Source of the DNA: Acanthaster planci
Lineage: Eukaryota; Echinodermata; Asteroidea; Valvatida; Acanthasteridae
Direction: 5' to 3'
Assembly (NCBI RefSeq): GCF_001949145.1
Contig: NW_019091490.1
Location: 96,983-160,982, forward strand
DNA length: 64,000 nucleotides
Shown here: positions 50,450-62,765 of the stretch, piece by piece
Position numbering within the stretch: position 1 is the first letter of the stretch
Layout: every line of letters begins with the position of its first letter
Program-made: the position numbers and the translations under genes
Notes under the pieces: generated by a model
Told to the model about the DNA's origin: nothing
What the model saw: only the letters and a program-made list of their open reading frames with translations
Databases searched by the model: none

Positions 50450-52810
50450 CTTGTAATGAAGACGCTTCTTCAACCTGGAACTACCTGTGGAGCAAGAATT
50501 AAATTATCTTGGACGAAGCAGGTCGATGGTAAATGTCATGACAAAATGGCAAAGGAAAGCTTTGTCAGAGTTCATTTGAATGGCTCGGGATTTGACTTCA
50601 AACTGCGACTTGTGACAGACTTTAGACGATTTAGATGAGGACTCCCGATATTAATGAGACCTGTTGCCTGCCTCGTCCGGTCCGGTCCGTGAAAAACTGT
50701 GATGGCACTACTGGAGCTCCTTATTTTATACTTGGCTGTTGGAGGTCCCTTCATTTTGTTCGGCAGATCAACTTACCGGGATGGCAGACCGGCTTGATAT
50801 AGTGAATGATTATTTTGTGGACGTTTGCTACGAAGATGTGTTGCACGTTTTCATGGGCTTTCCCAAAGGCAGCTTGAATAGAAGGGATTGCAAGACACAA
50901 TCCAAAGGAATAACAGCGATCGATGCGGTAAATGCAAATAAGCCCTAATTATTAATTCATAAGGTTCAACATGGTCGCACATCGTTGCAAGGAGCAACTT
51001 GTTGAGAGGTACATATACACGCACCGTTCCACCAGAGTTGTAATGACTCGAGCAAGTGACTCGACTCGAAGCGCTCACTAGATGATTAGACTCAAATGAA
51101 ACTGGACTCGAGTCCCCCAAATAAAAATAAAGTTCTTTTGTGAGAAAATATTTGGAACTACTTATAGTTTATCAGTGCCGCTTCATGTCACGTGTTATTA
51201 TCACCAAAGCTAATAAGTGGTGAGACCATTAAGAAACCCAGACTATTTAGAAACCCAGACCATTTAGAAACCCAAAAGGTGAACTTAAAAATGTCAGAAA
51301 ATGACTTTCTTTCTTGTTTATCGTATTGCGTTCAAATATTGGTGACTCGGATTGACTCGAGCTAAATACATGACTCGACTCGATTTTTTGGCTTAATGGC
51401 TCTACTCGACTCAATTCACTACGTTACACGGACTCGACTCCACTTAAGTCACTACGTTTAACTTGACCTCACTCGAGCCACAAGAATTAGTGACTCGTTA
51501 CAACTCTACATCCCATCGCTTAATGCAGACATCCCTAACACCGTCCTGCATAAATTCCGCAGTGCAGGATCATGAATGGTAGACACGATTGGGCTTTCGA
51601 CAACATCAAACGTCAACATCAACATCAATCTTAGGATTGGGTCAAATTGAGCCCATGGCAGTGGTCAAATGCAAAGGATGGGTATCAGGAGAGCTTTCTG
51701 AGGTACAGGTGATATGGACCCCATGTAACCTGGTTTGTTCTTCCTTACACGGCCCTCCGTCACATGCACCCAATAAAGAATGCTCTGCGTCGCAATTCCC
51801 GTTCTGGTCAACAATTAATCTTCTCATACAAATTACAAACTTACCACTAGTTGGCAGTGGTAGATATTACGGAGGGGTGCGGCAACACAGAAAAAACAAA
51901 AGGAGAGGAGTTGTATGCAATTATTATTTTTTTAATTAATTTAAACAAAAGCAGCTGTCATTTTCTTAAATTAGGAACTGTACTCCCATATGCTAAAGAA
52001 ACAGACAATAAGAAGGCAGTATACTTCAACCATTTAAATGATACGAAGGGCTAAATTTTAAACTAAACTGTCAAGAAAAACGTGGAACAAAAAAGAAAAG
52101 ATTAGTGCAACACACAATGCTCAAACAATATGTTGTATTTAACATTTTTAAAGGTATTAAATTTCGCTCGTAAAGTCAACTGACTTGCCAGTAAAAATCC
52201 CTGTGGCTCATTTTTGTCTGTACCTATCCGTTACTTGTTTTTTGTTTTACTATCTTCTTGTGTCCGGTCTTCGTACTAGCCCCTCCACGCGTCGGGAACA
52301 ACCCCGACCCCCCCCCCAAAAAAAAACCAAATATCAGGATGGTGAGCATATCCGAAATGAAGGACCCACTGGACAAGTCTTGCCTTAGAAATATAAAAGG
52401 TACTATGTATCACTCAGATTAAACCGTTTTTAGTTGAACAAGTTTTCGAACTAATCCTTAAACTACAAAAATTGCTCATCTCAGAACCGAAACTATGTGC
52501 CAGGTACAACTTCGACGTAAAAGACGTTAGTCTACTTCATACTAATCCATAAATACTGTTAATTAAATTAATTCTCATGAGAAAAAAAACAGACAGAACT
52601 TGGGAAAGTCAAATGGTAAAATTACCATGGAGAATTTCGAAATGATGCAAAGTAAGGATTGACATTGCAAGAAGACCTGGAGACCATCCCTCTCCGGTAT
52701 TCAAATCCGTAATTAAGACCGGGTCATAACGGCCTGGCTACGACTCGGTATAACGCATACGCCTATAAGAAAGCCGCTAGCTAGCGGCTATGGTCATTCC
52801 CTGTAGCCTT
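50450..52810. other. Spacer between calcyphosin copies 2 and 3
   Basis: This holds the copy 2 upstream region, a copy of the dispersed AGTTCATTTGAATGGCT repeat near 50540-50625, and a GACTCGA-rich repeat. No gene was recognised. Confidence 0.45.
51040..51515. repeat. GACTCGA-rich dispersed repeat
   Basis: Many copies of GACTCGA, TGACTCG and ACTCGACTC occur at both ends (51046-51118 and 51345-51505) around a less repetitive middle. The two ends are partly inverted (CTCGAGTCC against GACTCGAG), as in a foldback repeat. Non-coding. Confidence 0.65.
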
Positions 52811-54243
52811 CTATAGTAAGTCCCACGATCCCTTGACCATGTTGATGAACTCTTCATCGCTTGCGTAGCGCTGACTAACGGCTGTGTAGTACTTCTCAAA
52901 TTCCTCATAAGTTACCTATCGGTAAGAGAGAAGACGATCTCAAGTAGAAGAAGTATAATCGAAGATTTTGAAACCACGTGATCTATAGCGGCTAGGCGAC
53001 CTACCTCAAATTCTTACACTGTTTTGTTTTGGAGAGAACCTTGTCTTATTAAGGAAAAAATTAATGGGAGCCAAATTTTTGTTTTGCTTTTTGTTTGTTG
53101 TTGTTCGTTGTTTTTTTTCTTTTTTCCCTTCTAGCGCCTGCCTTTGTTTTTATTTTTTGTTTCGGGGTTGTTTGTGTGTTTTCACTCTTAGCTCCTTTCT
53201 ATGTAGCTTATTGCTTTCCTTCCGATTTAAGAAGTTAAATTAAGATGTCCTTTCGATGTTCTGAGGAGCTAGAGAAATGCCTCATTGTCATTCTACCAAT
53301 ATTCGGTGGACTTGTTACTAGAAATTATTCAAATCGGCAAACAAGGTACTGCATTCCGTCCTACCTTTCCATCTTTTCCAGCTCCGTCCGGTTCGAATGC
53401 GTTCAGAAACTCTGCTTTCATGTCCTCCACCGTCTTGCTGCCGGACTTGACGTCCGGGTGGTTCGAAGCAAAAGCGCGGGACAGATCGGCCGAAGAAATC
53501 ACCCCGTCCCCGGTCTTGTCGGCACTCTGAAAGACCTCCTTGAGTAAAGCCTTCCGCGGCTCGGACATGGAGGGCTGTAGAAGACAAAGGTTGTTTAGAC
53601 TTTCTAAAAGACCAATTAATTAAAGACCCTTCAGCTAGACTTTGATTCAGAAGTTGCATTACTGCAGTCAATGAATTATTCTCACTCGGACGTAATCATC
53701 GAATCTAAACACCTACCATCAGCAGGTCCAAGAACTCGCGCTTGTTCAGACCTTCCGACCCGTCCTTGTCTAGCGTCTTGAAGGCGGCCTCCAGTTCGCC
53801 ATCTGTCATGCCCGCGTTCTCGAAGCCCTTCTTGAACTCGGCCAGATCCAGGGTCCCGCTTCCGTCGGCGTCGATCTTGCGAAATCGCCTGCGATTTTGA
53901 AACAGACCGAGGATCAATGGATTGTTGATGGGACGATCGCAACATTTTGACGGCCCTGACTGTCTGGCAAGGTTCATGGAGCTGCTTGGCCGACCAAGGC
54001 CGAGTTGCATTCGTCAGACGTCTTGGTTCACCTGCCCGGATTTTGGTTGTTATATTCTCTCTTCTCTCTGTTTCAGTTTTGACCCTCCTCAAGAGAATAT
54101 GAAGGTATTAGATAATGGTTTAAGGTATCGTTTCCCAGGTATCATTTTTAAAAAATTTCATTGAACTTTGGCAGTGCCTACTTGATCACTTGCACTTTGG
54201 TAGTTACGTCCATATCCTTCAGTGCCTGGTTCAGCTTGTCCAT
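52811..54243 (-). CDS. CAPS-like: Calcyphosin-like EF-hand protein, copy 3
   Basis: Exons (minus): 54243-54182, 53888-53717, 53574-53365, 52915-52811 (TAG). Product is 182 residues. EF loop 1 DADGSGTLDLAE is canonical; loop 2 DKDGSEGLNKRE has Glu at the usual Gly position 6; loop 3 DKTGDGVISSAD ends in Asp; loop 4 DGAGKDGKVTYEE has 13 residues. Exon 3 starts PSMSEPRKALLKEVF, close to vertebrate PPMSQAREAV. The C-terminus runs EFEKYYTAVSQRY to GSWDLL. An acceptor-like GAAGTTTCAG lies 29 bp upstream of the ATG, so a non-coding 5' exon is likely. Exon 2 is 15 nt shorter than in copies 2 and 4. GC content of the coding exons is well above that of the flanks. Confidence 0.95.
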
Positions 54244-54411
54244 CTTAGTGGGTTGGTCTCTTGGCGTCTCGTCTGAAACTTCAAAACATTCAGATCGATC
54301 GAATATGAAGTCTTAAGTGCGGAACTTATTGCTCAGATCTTGATGGCTGAAATTCATTCACTCATCAATTTGTTTCCAAGGAAAAGATCAGGGCTGAAGT
54401 GTTCCGTACAA

Positions 54412-54612
54412 GAGCGAATCCGGGGGCCACCGGTGGCCAAGCCCCCCCCGCCATTTTCATCCCTTCCAAAAGTGAATAAAAAACTCCAAGATGTAGCCTC
54501 AGCCATTAGACAGGACATAAAAGGTGGCATAGAAAAGTTAAAAAAACCCCGACCCAAAAAAGAACAAGTTTGCCCCCCCCCAAAAAAAGGATTCAGGATC
54601 CGCCCCTCGGCT
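54412..54612. repeat. C/G-rich interspersed element with GGATCC-like ends
   Basis: GCGAATCCGGGGGCCACC at the left and GGATTCAGGATCCGCCCC at the right are roughly inverted, with runs of C at both ends. The internal 68-codon frame is not gene-like. Confidence 0.45.
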
Positions 54613-55554
54613 CCGTAAGAACATCCATGGAAAAGAGTTCCATGAGAACTTTGACACCCTGTGCACAAACCCTATGAGAATGGTCGACAAATTATATTTT
54701 CTGAGCGAATCCTTCAACATGCACTTTCCCCATAAAATTTGACTTTTCGGGACATGTTAATGCGTTCCTATGGTTAATGTGTCACTTCAGGAAAATGAGT
54801 GATGTCCTTGCATAGAATTTGTCCCGAGACCCGCATTTCAGGTTGATGATAAGCTGCAGTTTGAAGCTGTTTCAACAAGGAAAATTCAGAGAGAAGCACA
54901 CCTCGCTGTCTCCCCGGGCCCTCAAATACAATAGCTATCTTCCTCTGTACTATTAGGCTACATATATCTGAGGCCTAGGCTGTCTGTAATGGTTCTAAAA
55001 TGCGACAGACATGACCACGGACATGTTCCAAAGCATGCGAGAGCGTGATGAAACCCGATATTAATTAAAATCTTAATTTAAAAGAGTACAGAATTAGAGG
55101 AAATATTTACCTTAGGTGAAACTGAAGTTGGGTGTGAACGCTACGATGTGTTTGTGTGCGAGGGCAGAAGGGCGCGTCGTAACTCTGATGTAGGTAACGT
55201 TAACGGCATTCCTCTCACCAGCGGCATGAGATTTCTAAAATGTTGCGTAATGAGCCAGTGTTCGTCGCCAGGCCGTGAAGGACGTGTGCACAGCTCTACT
55301 AATAGTAATAACTGAAGCGAGAATTTCTAGCCAGCTCATTAGCATTAAAAGTGCCCCCCCCCTCCGCAGTATCTTTTCAAAAAGGAGATCGTTTGGCCCC
55401 CAGAATGGTGAGATTGTGTAACTCTTTGCCAGGATCAAATCCCTGGGTCTTGAGGCTTTCATCTGAGAGCAAATCGGCTCAATAAATACGGTTGAAAAAT
55501 GATCCTCAATGCCCAAGAATTTTGAGGATTGCCACTTGTAAAAATGGCTACACG

Positions 55555-55770
55555 CCAATGGCGTAGCTAGGATTTGAATAGTAGGGGGCACAAGGGGGGC
55601 ACCAGCATCTCATGGGGGGCACCAGCTTTCATGGGTGTAGTTTGGGGGGGGGCAAGTTTTTGTTAGCCTTGTTCAATATCCATTCGTCCGGTTTTTTGGG
55701 GTTTTTTTTAGTGGGGGAACCTGGGGGCACCAGAAATTTGTAGGGGGCACGCCCCCCCCGCCAATGCCAC
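55555..55770. repeat. G-rich interspersed element with GGCGTAGC end
   Basis: It begins CCAATGGCGTAGCTAGG and ends GCCCCCCCCGCCAATGCC, with GGGGGCACCAG repeats between. Ends of this kind with a G/C-rich body are common interspersed repeats in marine invertebrates. Confidence 0.5.
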
Positions 55771-56798
55771 AAGCAAACTTAAAAAAAATTACTTTTCGGG
55801 GTGCTTTTGCTTAATGGGAATAACTAGGAAGGTAATTGGTTAACCCACTGAAAATTGAAAGAAATTGAAAGATTAGGGGACCAGACAATAATTTGTGAAA
55901 TTCAGAAACATTAGAGATGGTGGTATGCATGGGCCCAGAACAATACTGATTTTACACTTTTTAATGGGGCTTGAATTTGTGGATACACCCACACGGTCCA
56001 GTGCCTTTTGCCGTCATAGCCTGCCGCACAGTGCATTTGTTGGGTGCATTGTTGGACAACAGGCCAGCGAGCAACCGTTTCTCAGAGAGTAGTTTAATCA
56101 AAGTTTTGCCTTGGCCGTTTGAAAAGAAACGTACAAGGCTACATGTACATATACGTGCAACAACAAAACGCCCTTGGTTGTCAGGGAAAGCATGGAGAAC
56201 TTTAATTTTCACACAAAATGCACTGTTAGAAGGGAAATACTATTCAAAGTTGCACAAAACTATGCAGATAAAAAAATTGCATGAACCCTTTACGCGTTGT
56301 ACATAGCCCCGAGAATAGACACACTCAACAAAATAAGTACAAGTCAACACGATCACTGATCATTGACAAGTCTTTAATGGGTCACAAATGAAAACAGTTG
56401 GAAACGGCAAGTGCATTGAATGTAATCACTCCAGCTGTCGGCAGACCCGCCCGAGTCTATGCTGAGAAGCCAGTGTATTTCAAACTTGCTGCAGTGAGAA
56501 GGCAAGGATATGATTCCTTAATAGAGCAAATGACAATCGCAATGAATAACATACCATATTATTAATGGGGTCTATTTTGTTTTTATTCAGTGTTTGAAAT
56601 GTCGTTTCACATGTTTGTCACAATTAATTCAAGACATAAGCTCTCCAACCACCTATACGGTCCTAAAGTAAATTTAGATGAAAGGAAAACAAATTTCCTT
56701 TCAAATTAGCAACCACGATGCACCGTGTTAATACAAGTCAAATTTAAAAAGTTGAGCTGGAAAGCCTCATCGTCTTGTTTGGGTTCAGTGAATCGTTG

Positions 56799-58414
56799 TC
56801 ACTCCAAACAGTAGCTTGCTTTGACCATCTGGATGAAAGCTTCGTCCGCATCGTATGACTTGCCGACTCCAGCATAGTATTTCTCAAACTCTTCCAGCGT
56901 CACCTGCAAAGCGGGAACAACAAAAACCATCATGGCTCTTTATATGCCCATGCACGATTTTTGGCATGGGGTAGGCCTATATCCATAAAACTGTCGCCAA
57001 GGACATCCTAGATATCCTTGCCAGAAACATCTTGGTGTCTCTAATTGAAGAATTACCGCTATTCAAGGACCTCAAACCAAAGACCAAGAATAAATTGCTG
57101 GCGTAAATGAGTTTCCAGCACGACCGGATAGCTAGATGATATTCTGCGCCTTGATGAGCATTATGGAGAAAAATTGCCCACAAAGTATGTGCTCCAAGAT
57201 CCCTTGGAAGTTGTTTCGCATGAGCTTATTTAGTTCCAGCTTTTTAACCACCATATTCCAACAGGCGGGCATGGCCATCTTTAAAAAAATATTAAGACGT
57301 TCTTTTATTTGTTTATTTTTGCTCCGAGTAGGCCCTAACGTGCAAGGACATGGATGGTTATAGTAACTCTTACCACTCCATCCCTGCTGGCCTCGTCCGG
57401 CTCGAAACTGTTCAGGAACTCGGTCAGCAGTTCTTCCTCGGTCTTTTTGCCGTTTTTGAAGTCTGGGTTGTAGGTGACGTTGTGGACCCCCTTCAGGTCG
57501 GCTGTAGTCAGTTTGCCGTCTCCCGTCTTGTCTGCCTTCTGGAAGGCCTTTTTGACGATTTCCTTTCTGGCCTCGGACATGGGTGGCTGCAATGAGAGCA
57601 AGGCGCGACTGTTCAGTTCATGCAGAGTTAAGAAATCATTTGACTGTCATTTAATATCAAACAGAGAAACGGTTTGTCTAACAGTGAGAGCTCAGGCCAT
57701 TAACCAAGGTGAAACTGGTATAAAGCAAAAGATTTTTTTACACGTACCGTGACCGCTTCGAGGAACTCGTCAATGTTCAGAGATTTTGAGCCATCTTTGT
57801 CCAGTGTAGAGAAGACCGCCAAGATTTCCTCTTCCGTCATGTCGCTGTCGGTCAGGCCCAGCTCGCGGATCCCCTTCGCCAACTCCTCAAAGTCGAGGGT
57901 ACGGCTCCTGTCATCGTCCATCACACGGAACTTCCTGCGCAACGGCGTGCCATAGGAAAGTGTCTTATTTCCTAAAAGGTCACGTCATAAATTGTAGAAT
58001 TCCCGCGGTGACGCACTTATGAAAGTACGCAAAATCCTTAAATCGCCCCTTACAGCTTCTCGCGACTATTTTTATAACTTACACGTACCCCCCCCTCCAT
58101 TTAAAGCGGCATAGGCCTACATGAAGATCATGTACATATTTTGAACAAACGGACTTGCGAGGTAGTACCGTGTCCTTTCTTTTTAAGTGTGGGTATATAG
58201 GCCTGGTGTATGGTAACGCAAAACTTTTGCCATGGAAAGGTATCCTACAGAATGCATTTTTTTTTTAGAATGGTGGGTTCAACTCCAGTCTCTGAAAACT
58301 TTACACCGACAATTGAAGTGTTTTTCTGTGAAAACAAACTGAAATGCGATACCTTTGCATCTGCTTGAAGGTGTTCACGTTTTTGTCGAGGAGTGCCTGT
58401 CGCAGTTTCTCCAT
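56799..58414 (-). CDS. CAPS-like: Calcyphosin-like EF-hand protein, copy 4
   Basis: Exons (minus): 58414-58353, 57934-57748, 57586-57374, 56903-56799 (TGA). Product is 188 residues. EF loop 1 DDDRSRTLDFEE and loop 2 DKDGSKSLNIDE carry Arg and Lys at the usual Gly position 6; loop 3 DKTGDGKLTTAD ends in Asp; loop 4 DEASRDGVVTLEE has 13 residues. Exon 3 begins PPMSEARKEIVKKAF, the closest of the four to vertebrate calcyphosin, and the C-terminus FEKYYAGVGKSYDADEAF matches FQDYYSGVSAS in layout. An acceptor-like CATTCACAG 35-45 bp upstream of the ATG suggests a 5' untranslated exon. Transcription runs toward FAF1, with copies 3, 2 and 1 downstream. Confidence 0.95.
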
Positions 58415-59728
58415 CTCGATGGTTTGAATGATAATCAAGTATCCGAAGCGTAAAAACACTGTGAATGAAAAACTTAATTGTCAGTGAAAGTCGAGATCAG
58501 GTTGGAAGTGCATGCCCTGGGTGTGTCTTACTCTAAAGAGTTGTTCCTGGAAACGACAGCTAAGTTGAGGCTTTCGCGTTAGTATGCCACATATCCCACT
58601 AAACATAAGATACAACGACTGCCTCTTGTAACCTCTTATTAAATGATAGCAAGTCCCGTTCGGATCACTGTACCATGAATCTTGGGCAGTAGAATACAGT
58701 CAAGTTCAATGTAGAACTCCACGTTTTGGTTCTAAAATTCACATTTAGGAGGAAACGGAATAAAATCGGACCCCAAATGGACTGTAATAATTTTGGCAAC
58801 TGGATCAAATGGCAAATTATACAATAAACTTGAGATTTCTACTTACACCAAACGACAGAGGAAGGTTTGTCTGACCACTCGTCACCTTGTGCAGTCCGAC
58901 TGAACGATGGGGCGCAGTGCGTCTGCTTTTTATCTCTGCACTATCCTTTATCTGTGCAAATACCTATCATTAATGGACCATTTTATTTTTTAAAGAATGC
59001 TTTCCTCGGCAAGCCTATTGGCTTTCCACAAAGTCTTTCTGTTCATTGACCCGTTGACGACCCGACACTATTATTCTCCAGCAAAGCTAATCCAAAGGCT
59101 CGTCCTTCGAGGGGATTTTGTCTCTCTTTCTCTTCAATTTTAATTCACTCTGCAGTCAAAATACCCTATCTAACGGAGATAGCATGACGCCGGATGCCGA
59201 TTCTAAGCAGGCAGAGTTAGTGACTCGTAGCCTCAGGCTGTGCTTTGGACCAACAACCAGAGGGCGCTATTTATTTGCCCTAAAAAAATGAAGATTAATA
59301 AGGTGAGTGACGATTTTCATAATACATGGATGAACCATCAGTTTTTTGGGTCGCTTTTCGCCTATTTTTACTAAACGATTTTGCCCCACCTGGTAGGGAT
59401 TTGGTAAATCTCCATTTCTTGAGAGTGGAGGGAACCACACTTACACTCATAAGCAAAGCCAATCAAGGCAAAAAGCACTTGAAAAATATGCTTATCGTAA
59501 GTTCATGACCAGTTTAGCTTAATGTGCCTGCATTCGCATTAAAAGGGTGGACCCAGAACCAAAATTCGGGGGGCTAAAATATTTTTTCAAGAGGCAGGAG
59601 CCACAAATTCGGGGAACGTCTTAACCTTTAAGTTCAAGCCTTCATGGTAGGGTAAGCTAAGTTGGAGGCGTTTAAATTAAACGCTTTGTGAGAGTAGGAC
59701 AGTTAAATACCGTGACATAGGTAGTCCT
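58415..59728. other. Upstream flank of calcyphosin copy 4
   Basis: No gene was recognised. A CTCF-like motif lies at 59254-59269. Confidence 0.45.
59254..59269 (+). promoter_or_regulatory. CTCF-like motif
   Basis: CAACCAGAGGGCGCTA matches 15 of 16 positions of the vertebrate CTCF core CCASYAGRKGGCRSYR, mismatching only at position 2. It lies about 840 bp upstream of the first gene of the calcyphosin array. A single motif match is weak evidence of binding. Confidence 0.35.
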
Positions 59729-59910
59729 GGAAATACGGGCGATTTATAATAGCGCACCTCCAAGAGTTTGCAACACGCTGGCCAATTACGGTGCGCAAAC
59801 TTTGTCGACCCTTTCCGAGCGCGTATTGGGTCGACAGATTTCGCGCATTGTGATTGGCCAACGCGTTGCAAACTCTTGGAGTCGCCCTGTTGTGAAACGT
59901 CCGTATTGCC
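59729..59910. mobile_element. Hairpin (foldback) MITE, 182 bp
   Basis: Two arms of about 90 bp are inverted copies around a centre near 59820. The left arm carries CTCCAAGAGTTTGCAACACG and GTCGACCC; the right carries GGGTCGACAG and GCGTTGCAAACTCTTGGAG. The outer ends GGAAATACGGGCG and CGTCCGTATTGCC are also inverted. Nearly the whole element is palindromic and there is no coding capacity. Confidence 0.85.
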
Positions 59911-62674
59911 TTTCTTCATTATTCAAATCAAAAAGAGCTTGTTCCCCTTTCCCCTGGGGGAGGGCATGGACGGCCTTGGGCCCTCCCAGCAGGGGCGTAA
60001 ATGGGGTTCATTTTACAGGGCTGTCAGCAGTCGAGGGACACTCATTTTTAGAGGCACTCACTGGGCACAGTTAAAACGCTGACAAAGGCGTACTGTCAAC
60101 ATATTTTTTCCTTCTCAGATTTCTGAGCAGGGACTGGGCAAATGGGGGGAACAGGCCTCGAACGGGGAGACTGTAACCCCCCCCCGCTACTGCCTCCACG
60201 GATCCGCCGATGTCCTATCCTAACCAGCACACCAAAGCACGACTAACTCTTGTCTCTGTCCTTCAGCGTAACCCTACATTATTTAATACACTGTGTTTCA
60301 CATCATCTAACACAATGTATGCGAGTAGCATGCACTTGGAAAGTGCAGTTGCCAGGGCAACAGTTGCTATGGTAACACTGGAACAGACCACCGTATGAAT
60401 CGCAACGAGACTCCACAAAATAACGATCGACAGTTTTTAGAAGCCTGTCAATAACCATTTGGCAGGGCATATTCGCGATATCTCTTTCCATCACCTGTTT
60501 CGTTCATTAAATTTAATTGAATTTGAAATGGTCATTTTTAATATCTTGGTATAATGAGTGTTGGTGAATGAATCACACGATGAAAGTATCTGTCCGCTGG
60601 ATGTTAATTTACATGCACATCAGACTCGCCATCTGTTATCAAAGACCTTGAATCAACAGCTACCATTTAGCTCCAAACGCTTCCAATTCAGGAAAATGTA
60701 AGAGAAACAATGTCATGCGATCTCCTGCTTAGAGGAAACTTGAATAACAGCAAATTGAAATATATATGAATATAAAAATTCATGCAAGTCAGCTAAAAAA
60801 ATATATATAGTGGACATCTTCGAGTCGAGGCTGTCTCAAAATGTGATTGATCGTTAATGGATTTCTCTGGTGCCAATGCCCTTTTACAAACAACACACTT
60901 CTTGATTCTGTGAAAACACTTCCACATGCTGTTTTCCTCAGAATTCAAAAGCATTAACCTTATCCCGATAGGAAATTGGGATCTAAATACATAGTTTGGG
61001 AAAGTGGACTAAACAGATTCGTGATTTTACTATTTGTAGTAAGCATTGGCCAAGTCTGTAGTGATGAATTCAAACTGACAACAATTATGACGTTCTACTA
61101 GTACTTTTTATTCACACGGCTGATAATCGAATGTAGTTTTTATTTAAAACAACACGGAACAGGTATTCATACTTAAAAATTACCATTTAAATAACTGAAA
61201 AGAGCACATAATTCTGCTCAAAAGACATTTCCATTTTACCTCTGGAGAATATTTACACATTAAACTGTACAAAAATAGTTAAATATCCACGATTACTGAA
61301 AGCTACATGTAGTGGGAATTGAGGGCCACGGAATAGCGAACTAGACTTCACTAACTGGCTACGACCGACGGTTACACAGGCGCACGTGGGAGATGTCAAC
61401 TAGCGGCTTGCTGCCATATTTCATTGACGCGCATGTTGCTGCCGCCCCCGGCCAAAACATTTTGGAAGCGGATTAAGTACACAGCGAGCAAAATTTCACC
61501 ATTCTATAGAGGCCAACCTGGACAAGGGGCAAACATGTGACTATCGAATGTGTCTGACCGGTGTGGCCATCCACCCTTTAAACTCTTCAATGTATTTTTG
61601 CGGCCGCCCAGCTTATCATGGTCCACGAGAATGTGGCTTAGACAATTCACGTGATCAACCAACAATTTGACATACATGTAGGATTAAACACAGGCAGATT
61701 AGACTGCTTGCTACTTCGGCATGACACAACCTTGTGCGAGGCAGTCATTTATTTACTGGCTTCTTTGAGAAGCAAATTTCAAAAGAATGTGTGACTTTTT
61801 TGGAGTTTGGCTAAATCTACATGTATTAGGGCAAAACTGAGTTCAGCCAATTATTACGTAGGCGTACCATGTGCCTCGGGCATACAATGGACCACACACC
61901 CCACTACTGAATCAAGGCGTCAATATTCAAAATGTAATTCTGATGAAATTAAGTACAATGAACATGAACACTTACAACAACACATAATACAAACACGCAG
62001 TAATGATAAAAAACACATTCAACTTAATACACGGTCTCTGCTACTGAAGTTGTTACAAGTTCACAAGGTCAATAAGATTTCGTTTTAAAAAGAACACAAT
62101 TTTGGCCAACGGTACCATAGGTTATCAACTGCGTATCAATCATTTCTGTCAAAGTCATGATCACTTAAGAGCAATCTTACGAACTGTTCAAATCTTTATG
62201 AATGCACACAATGTTTAACCATCACAGGATATTATTAGGGCTGGTGAACAAATCGAATACTATGTAGCAAACTTGTGCCGACAAAGTTGATGGGTTGCTT
62301 CAATCACTGAAGTACACTTTTTCTCCACCCGTTCACGTATTGTTAATGACAAAAAGTGTGTTTTTACCGAGAGACTTGGTAATTCCATGCCAATGTTGTC
62401 TTTAACTAACTTAAGTCAAAGGAGCCATTAATTTAATAAACGTGGTATTCGGTTTTAAAAACAAGGAGATTCTCAATCTGATTGTTAAAACACAGGTCTT
62501 AAAAACTTTGATCCAATATTTAAAAATAAAAGTTTAAAAAAAACATCAGCCACTGTCAACTACAGGTACCTTCCTATGATGTTTTCGTCTAGAAATAAAA
62601 GATTAAGGCAGCAACATACTGAAAATCTGAAAAATGACAGTTGGAATGCTACTAGTCCTCGTTTGCATCCAATT
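59911..62674. other. Intergenic, no gene recognised
   Basis: C/G-rich patches near 59950-60190 are followed by AT-rich sequence. TTTATT near 61107 gives a minus-strand AATAAA and could end a gene lying to the right, but no coding exon was found to support that. Confidence 0.4.
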
Positions 62675-62765
62675 AGGGCTGTGCCCAATACCCCAAAATT
62701 TTAATATTTGATCAAATGGAAAGTCAAATAATTGGATATTCAATTATTCAATTTGACTCAGCCCT
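62675..62765. mobile_element. Short TIR element, hAT-like, copy B
   Basis: It starts AGGGCTGTGCCC and ends GACTCAGCCCT, so the terminal AGGGCTG is inverted at the two ends. The AT-rich middle (TTGGATATTC) resembles the copy at 48739-48853. At 91 bp it cannot be autonomous. Confidence 0.6.

Larger units (their letters stand above)
54244..56798. other. Spacer between calcyphosin copies 3 and 4
   Basis: This contains two C/G-rich interspersed elements (54412-54612 and 55555-55770) and otherwise no recognisable gene. A minus-strand AATAAA at 56587-56582 lies about 210 bp after the copy 4 stop and is its likely polyadenylation signal. Confidence 0.45.

Noticed and set aside
53682-54092. A 136-codon basic minus-strand frame
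   Set aside because: It overlaps calcyphosin exon 53888-53717 in another frame; the EF-hand frame is the coding one.
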